From Glutamicibacter halophytocola (GTDB lineage Bacteria; Actinomycetota; Actinomycetes; Actinomycetales; Micrococcaceae), in NCBI RefSeq assembly GCF_001302565.1, contig NZ_CP012750.1:3038001-3102000 (forward strand): DNA of 64,000 bases. The letters run 5' to 3'. Numbering within the stretch: position 1 is the stretch's first letter; every line of letters begins with the position of its first letter. Shown here piece after piece: positions 59,854-64,000 of the stretch. A program made the position numbers and the translations under genes. Under the pieces are notes generated by a model, which did not search any database, was not told the origin of the DNA, and worked only from the letters and a program-made list of their open reading frames with translations.

Positions 59854-61326
59854 CTACCAGTCCAGCTTCAGGCCCCGGGCAATCTGGGCCCGGACATGGG
59901 CCAGCGCCTGCGGATCGTCATTGAGCGTTGCGCCCAGATGCGGCAGCTGCCCGCGCAAGGCTTCGAGCCAGCGCCCGAAGTGCTGCGGGAAGGATGCGGC
60001 GAGCAGATCCAGCACCACCGAGACCGAAGCCGACGCGCCCGGGGATGCGCCAAGCACCGCCGCCAGGGTCCCGTCCGCGCTGAGCACCACCTCGGTGCCA
60101 AACCCGGCAATGCGGCCTTGTCCATCAATGCGCTTGGCCAGTTGCACCCGCTGGCCCGCCGTGATCAGTTCCCAGTCCCCGGCATGCACCTCTGGCAGGA
60201 AATTCTCCAGCTCCTTGAGCCGGCTGGCTGGAGTGCGCAGCAGTTCGCCGATGAAGTAGCGCAGCATTCCGGTGCCGTTCTGCGCGGCCTCCAGCAGCGT
60301 GCGCAGGTTGTGGACGGTCACCGATCCGGGCAGGTCCCACAGTTTCCCGGCCTTCAAGAAGCGTGGCGAGAAGGCTCCAAACGGACCGAACACGAGGTAT
60401 TCGGTGCCGTCCATGACCCGCAGATCCAGATGCGGCACCGACAGCGGGGGCGCCCCGGGCGCCGGATGGCTATAGGCTTTGGCCCGGTGGCGTGCCACCA
60501 ATCGCGGATTGGCGGTGCGCAGGAATTGGCCGCTGATCGGGAAGCCGCCCATGTTCCGGGTTTCGGCAATGCCGGCCTGCTGCAGCAAGGGGAGGGTGCC
60601 GCCGCCGGCAGCGGTGAACACGAAACCGGCGTCCAGCGTTTCGCCCGTGGACAATTCCGCCCTCCAGCGGCCGGCCGCGGTGTGCTGCAGCCTGCGCACC
60701 GAAGTGCCCAGCTGCACCGCGGCCCCTTGTGCCCGGGCGTGATCCAGCAATCTCCGGCTGAGCGTGCCATAGTCCACGTCGGTGCCCAGGGTGCTGCGCG
60801 TTGCCGCAATGCTGCTGAAATCGGTGCGCTGTTCAAACATCGCCGGAAGCCACCGTTTCAGCGTTTCCGGATCGCGGCTGAATTCCATGTGCTCGAACAA
60901 TGGATGGGCACTCAAGGCCCGGTACCTGGCTTCCAGGTAGGAGGCCCAGTCGGCGGTATGCGCATAGGAGTTGTGGTCCACGCTGCGAATGAAGCCCTCG
61001 GGCTCCCCCAGCTGGCCATCGGCGGCCAGCCGGGCCCAGTACTGGGCCGATACCAGGAATTGCTCGTGGATGCGCAAGGCAGCGGCGGGGTCCACCGAGC
61101 CGTCGGCGGCGGCCGGCGTGTAATTGAATTCGCACAGCCCGGCATGGCCGGTGCCGGCGTTGTTCCAGCCGTGGGAGCTCTCCAGGCCTGCCGCGCCCAG
61201 TGCCTCAACCACCAAGATATCCCACTGCGGCTCGAGCTCGGCCAGCAGCGAAGAAGTGGTGGAGCCGATAATGCCGGCACCGATGACCAGCACGTCGACG
61301 CGGCGTGGGACATGGGTGGAAGCCAT
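59854..61326 (-). CDS. mqo: Malate:quinone oxidoreductase
   Basis: 490 residues. Mqo oxidises malate to oxaloacetate at the membrane and reduces quinone. The FAD motif DVLVIGAGIIGSTTSSLLAEL is followed by SHGWNNAGTGHAGLCEFNYT, an Mqo hallmark. TAAGGGTLPLLQQAGI, RNMGGFPISGQFL, FGPFGAFSPRFLKAG and LGASPGASASVSVVLDLL are also conserved. AGGAG is nine bases before the ATG. It precedes the GntR gene's stop by 34 bp but each seems to have its own signals. Confidence 0.93.
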   Translation of the reverse strand: MASTHVPRRVDVLVIGAGIIGSTTSSLLAELEPQWDILVVEALGAAGLESSHGWNNAGTGHAGLCEFNYTPAAADGSVDPAAALRIHEQFLVSAQYWARLAADGQLGEPEGFIRSVDHNSYAHTADWASYLEARYRALSAHPLFEHMEFSRDPETLKRWLPAMFEQRTDFSSIAATRSTLGTDVDYGTLSRRLLDHARAQGAAVQLGTSVRRLQHTAAGRWRAELSTGETLDAGFVFTAAGGGTLPLLQQAGIAETRNMGGFPISGQFLRTANPRLVARHRAKAYSHPAPGAPPLSVPHLDLRVMDGTEYLVFGPFGAFSPRFLKAGKLWDLPGSVTVHNLRTLLEAAQNGTGMLRYFIGELLRTPASRLKELENFLPEVHAGDWELITAGQRVQLAKRIDGQGRIAGFGTEVVLSADGTLAAVLGASPGASASVSVVLDLLAASFPQHFGRWLEALRGQLPHLGATLNDDPQALAHVRAQIARGLKLDW

Positions 61327-61360
61327 GGCTGTTATCTCCTGAAAGGCACGGCGGCGGATG

Positions 61361-62080
61361 CTAGCCGAAGGACTTGTGGCTGATTCCCGATTCCCGCTCG
61401 AGTCGCTTGATGGAATTGGCCAAGTGCAGGCGCATGCACGAAGCAGCCAGCAGCTGGTCGCCTGCGGCTATGGCCTCCCGGATGGACTCATGCTCCTCGG
61501 CGACCTGCCGCAGGCGCGGAGTGAGCTGGCCTTCGGGCTCGTCAAAACGCTGGCGCGGCATGGTGATCATGGCCGGGCCGAAAGTCTCGATGGCCTGGAC
61601 AAGATAGGGGTTGGACGATGCGCGGGCAATGGCAAGGTGGAACTCGTAGTCGCAGCTCATGGTCTGCGAGGCGTTGCCGCCCGAGGCGCGGAAGGCCGCG
61701 AGCGCAAAATCCATGTCGGCCAGTGCTCCCTGGGGCAGGTGGCGGGCCGCAGCCGAGGCAGCCTGGGATTCAAAGCCCATGCGGAATTCCAATAGCTGCC
61801 GGCGTTCCTCCAGGGTCCGGGGCACCTTGCCGGCGGACGCATCCGCTTCATCCCTCGGCGGGGTCAGGGCAAAGCTTCCCGAACCGCGGCGGGTGTGGAT
61901 CAGCCCTTCGGCCTGCAGGCGCATGATGGCCTCGCGCACCACGGTGCGCGACACGCCATGCTCGGCAATCAGCGTATTTTCGCTGGGCAGCTTGTCCCCG
62001 GGCGCGATCTGTCCGGTGCTGATCAGCTCGCGAAGGAACTCGACCAGGGTCGCGGTCCGGTTCGTCTTACTTTTTTGCAT
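61361..62080 (-). CDS. GntR/FadR-family regulator (FCD domain)
   Basis: 239 residues. The GntR winged helix is LREL....GQIAPGDKLPSE with LIAEHGVSRTVVREAIMRLQ; the FCD effector domain has RRQLLEFRMGFESQAASAAA, FHLAIARASSNPYLV and HESIREAIAAGDQLLAASCM with metal-binding Asp/His residues. It lies next to the talarate/galactarate dehydratase on the same strand and is the likely sugar-acid-responsive regulator. Its ATG is only 12 bp past the upstream hairpin, leaving little room for a normal promoter. Confidence 0.88.
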   Translation of the reverse strand: MQKSKTNRTATLVEFLRELISTGQIAPGDKLPSENTLIAEHGVSRTVVREAIMRLQAEGLIHTRRGSGSFALTPPRDEADASAGKVPRTLEERRQLLEFRMGFESQAASAAARHLPQGALADMDFALAAFRASGGNASQTMSCDYEFHLAIARASSNPYLVQAIETFGPAMITMPRQRFDEPEGQLTPRLRQVAEEHESIREAIAAGDQLLAASCMRLHLANSIKRLERESGISHKSFG

Positions 62081-62092
62081 AGCTATAAGAAT

Positions 62093-62132
62093 AAGCGCGG
62101 AAGCATCCGTGGTGCAGGTTGCTTCCGCGCTT
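62093..62132 (-). terminator. 13-bp perfect hairpin between the dehydratase and gntR
   Basis: AAGCGCGGAAGCA (62093-62105) pairs with 62120-62132 around a 14-base loop. It follows the dehydratase stop by 37 bp and immediately precedes the gntR start, so it may limit readthrough into gntR. Confidence 0.75.
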
Positions 62133-62169
62133 GCTCCTTCCCGGGGGAAAAAGGGGATGCGGGCAGGGC

Positions 62170-63303
62170 TTATGCCTTGCCGTACTCCACGGTTTCGGTG
62201 GTCCAGGCGCGGGCCTGGTCGCTGAGGGAGAAGCCAAGTCCCGGACGGTTAGGCAGCAGCATGCGGCCGCCCTGGGTCTCCAGGCGCTCGTTGAACAGCG
62301 GGTCCAGCCAGTCGAAGTGCTCAACCCATGGCTCGCGCGGGTAGGTGGCGGCCAGGTGCAGGTGGATTTCCATGGCGAAGTGCGGTGCCAGGTCCAGCCC
62401 GGCCTGGTCAGCCAGGGTGGCCAGGCGCATGAACTGGGTGATGCCGCCAACGCGCGGTGCGTCAGGCTGGATGATGTCGCAGGCGCGGGCTTCGATCAAC
62501 CGCTCGTGCTCGGCCACGGAGGCCAGCATTTCACCGGTGGCGATCGGAGTGTCCAGTGCGGCGGCCAGCTGCGCGTGGCCCTCGGCGTCGTAGGCATCCA
62601 GCGGCTCTTCGATCCAGACCAGGTCGAATTCCTCAAGGCGGCGGCCCATGCGCAGCGCGGTGGCGCGGTCCCACTGCTGGTTTGCGTCAACCATCAGCGG
62701 CACATCCGGGCCAATGTGCTCGCGCACGGCGGCGACACGGCGCAGGTCTTCCTTGGAGTCCGGCAGGCCGACCTTGATCTTGATGCCGCCGATGCCTTCT
62801 TCGATGGACTGGGTGGCGCGGTCCTTGACCTCTTCGATGGAGGCATTCAGGAAGCCGCCGGAAGTGTTGTAGGTGCGCACCGAGTCGCGGTGGGCGCCGA
62901 GGAATTTGGCCAGCGGCAGGCCTGCACGCTTGGACTTCAGGTCGTAGAGGGCGTTGTCGATAGCGGCCAGGGCCTGGGTGGCGACACCCGAGCGGCCCAC
63001 CGAGGCGCCGGCCCAGAGCAGCTTGGTGTAGAGCTTGGCGATGTCATTGGGGTCCTCGCCAATGATGGTCTCGCCAATTTCCTTGACGTGGGCGAACTGG
63101 GCGGGCCCGCCGCCGCGCTTCGAGTAGGAGAAGCCCAGGCCTTCATGGCCCTGCTCGGTGGTGATTTCAGCAAACAGGAAGGCAACTTCGGTCATTGGCT
63201 TCTGGCGTCCGGTGAAGACCTTGGCGTCGGAGATCGGAGTAGCCAGCGGAAGACGTGCGGTGGAGAACTTGACGTGGCGAATCGCGTCAGGAGTGTAGTT
63301 CAT
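62170..63303 (-). CDS. L-talarate/galactarate dehydratase (enolase superfamily)
   Basis: 377 residues of the mandelate racemase group. Catalytic and metal residues are in place: Lys175/Lys177 (GIKIKVG), Asp206-Asn208 (MVDANQQW), Glu232/Glu233 (WIEEPLDAYD), Glu258 (ATGEML) and His307 (APHFAMEIHLH). From memory, the run from VDANQQW through APRVGGI and PHFAMEIHLHL closely resembles Salmonella TalrD/GalrD, which dehydrates L-talarate and galactarate (mucate). The start matches the family. A GntR regulator is adjacent; no later-pathway gene is in the window. Confidence 0.88.
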   Translation of the reverse strand: MNYTPDAIRHVKFSTARLPLATPISDAKVFTGRQKPMTEVAFLFAEITTEQGHEGLGFSYSKRGGGPAQFAHVKEIGETIIGEDPNDIAKLYTKLLWAGASVGRSGVATQALAAIDNALYDLKSKRAGLPLAKFLGAHRDSVRTYNTSGGFLNASIEEVKDRATQSIEEGIGGIKIKVGLPDSKEDLRRVAAVREHIGPDVPLMVDANQQWDRATALRMGRRLEEFDLVWIEEPLDAYDAEGHAQLAAALDTPIATGEMLASVAEHERLIEARACDIIQPDAPRVGGITQFMRLATLADQAGLDLAPHFAMEIHLHLAATYPREPWVEHFDWLDPLFNERLETQGGRMLLPNRPGLGFSLSDQARAWTTETVEYGKA

Positions 63304-63541
63304 GGAAGTAGCCCTTCAAGGAATGTGCTGTGCGTCGATGCACTTGATTCATAACTTATAGTACAAGTTGTTCATTGCTCTAACAAGTAATTTTCAGGGA
63401 AAAGTCAAAAGAATCTTCAACGGCTGCGCGCAGGAACCAGACAGCAACCGCCCGGGATGGCCGGAAAGGCGCCAGAAGCGGAAAGCGCCTGAGGCCAGCG
63501 GCCGGTGATGTCGCCAGCAAGGCAACAGGTTCCGGGCAATT
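63304..63541. promoter_or_regulatory. Upstream region of the dehydratase with candidate operator
   Basis: No gene between 63304 and the terminator at 63542. It holds AACTT-atagtac-AAGTT (63353-63369), an inverted repeat about 50 bp upstream of the dehydratase start. Its CTTATAG half also occurs just before the gntR start (near 62083), consistent with a shared regulator site. The rest shows nothing recognisable. Confidence 0.45.
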
Positions 63542-63585
63542 AAAAAGCTGGCTGGCACCTTTCGGTGCCAGCCAGCTGGATTTTT
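63542..63585. terminator. Bidirectional intrinsic terminator
   Basis: A 14-bp perfect stem (63546-63559 with 63564-63577, four-base loop) has an A-run before it and TTTTT after it, so it can end transcription from either side. It serves the SnoaL-like gene on the reverse strand. Confidence 0.88.
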
Positions 63586-63601
63586 GCCCCTTGGCGAAGT
63601 T

Positions 63602-63928
63602 CTAATCAGGCAGGATTTCAAGCTTTCGGATCAGGCCATCGTCCACGATGAATCGCATCGGACCGGTGCCGTTGTGCCCATTTCCGCTGACTGACAGCGT
63701 CACGTTGAAGACGTTGGCTTGCTCTTCAAAAAAGTCCACGAGCTCGAATTTGCTCTGCACCCCGATGTTATCGGTGCTGTCCCAGGAACGAATTGCCACC
63801 TTTCCTCGGTACTTGCTGCCCCAGTCATCGAGTACGGCGTCTTCAGCAAAAGCATCAGCAAACTTGGTGCTATCAGCTGCATTGGTGGAATCGATGAATT
63901 GCTGGATTGGTGCTGGAAGCTTGTCCAT
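63602..63928 (-). CDS. SnoaL/NTF2-like small protein
   Basis: 108 residues. FIDSTNAADSTKFADAFAEDAVLDDWGSKYRGKVAIRSW is the first half of the SnoaL/NTF2-like cone fold; FNVTLSVSGNGHNGTGPMRFIVDDGLIRKLEIL is the sheet. Members include isomerases, hydrolases and binding proteins; function here is unknown. ATG 63928 is chosen because GGAAAGG lies eight bases upstream; ATG at 63934 or 63955 are alternatives. Confidence 0.8.
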   Translation of the reverse strand: MDKLPAPIQQFIDSTNAADSTKFADAFAEDAVLDDWGSKYRGKVAIRSWDSTDNIGVQSKFELVDFFEEQANVFNVTLSVSGNGHNGTGPMRFIVDDGLIRKLEILPD

Positions 63929-64000
63929 GGCCATTGCCTTTCCGAAGTAATACATGCCTGAAAATATGAATTGCCGCGGCCTGCCTTCCAGATCCCAGAG

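Noticed and set aside
59797..61383. 528-codon forward frame opposite mqo
   Set aside because: Antisense to mqo; the translation is low-complexity with many Gly, Gln and Arg.

Overview
The window looks like a chromosomal segment of a high-GC actinobacterium of the Micrococcaceae (Arthrobacter/Glutamicibacter type). I base this on the roughly 60% GC coding style, the actinobacterial NnaR-type HemD/winged-helix regulator, the actinobacterial-style Cys-Ser-Gly histidine ammonia-lyase, a putrescine oxidase, a Pth2-type peptidyl-tRNA hydrolase, and many long hairpin terminators with weak T-tracts. I saw no rRNA, tRNA, CRISPR array, insertion sequence or phage genes. The window is mostly catabolic and transport loci, each with its own regulator.

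Layout. 0-5.5 kb: end of an MFS exporter, a membrane-anchored EEP phosphatase, AlkB, then cobA-nnaR (siroheme and nitrate-assimilation control) behind a short leader ORF and a GlnR-like box, and a PfkB kinase. 5.5-12.6 kb: IclR regulator and hutU, then an unrelated stress-like insert (an acidic repeat protein with no basic residues, Dps, a small membrane protein, a DUF3060 lipoprotein), then hutH. hutG lies far away at 34.4 kb and hutI is not in the window, so histidine degradation is scattered. 12.7-15.1 kb: panD and three poorly known genes.

15.2-23.6 kb is a fructan locus: a secreted GH32 levanase/inulinase with an inserted module, an ABM-domain protein, a LacI repressor, a fructose-type ABC importer and a fructokinase. 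Three copies of one palindromic operator sit at the two promoters and on the lacI start codon. 23.5-29.5 kb is a complete ribose operon (rbsR-A-C-B-K-D) with a 30-bp perfect palindrome at its promoter. 29.7-34.4 kb holds a DtxR/MntR regulator, a secreted HNH-nuclease-like lipoprotein and a manganese-type ABC importer whose promoter carries a MntR-like box.

35-40.8 kb: Pth2, a multi-pass membrane protein, a TipA-type MerR regulator with a 19-bp-spacer promoter, an excisionase-like HTH protein, an Lrp regulator, an MFS transporter that seems to lack an ordinary start codon, and an atypical low-molecular-weight phosphatase. 40.8-45.5 kb is a polyamine locus (putrescine oxidase, tandem Usp, APC permease, divergent TetR). 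45.5-47.6 kb has small membrane or unknown proteins and an Lrp regulator. 47.7-50.9 kb is a Rieske ferredoxin / ferredoxin reductase / MFS / DedA operon without an oxygenase. 51-58.5 kb is a peptide-type ABC importer in one operon with a TauE exporter and a BadF-type (GlcNAc-kinase-like) kinase. 58.8-64 kb: a 2-hydroxyacid dehydrogenase, malate:quinone oxidoreductase, a GntR/FadR-type regulator next to an L-talarate/galactarate dehydratase, and a SnoaL-like protein.

Nothing amounts to a clearly new defence or mobile system. The best candidates for new biology are the acidic repeat protein between hutU and hutH, the leader-ORF/GlnR-box arrangement at cobA-nnaR, the ATT-start MFS gene, the peptide-ABC/kinase operon, and the oxygenase-less Rieske operon.
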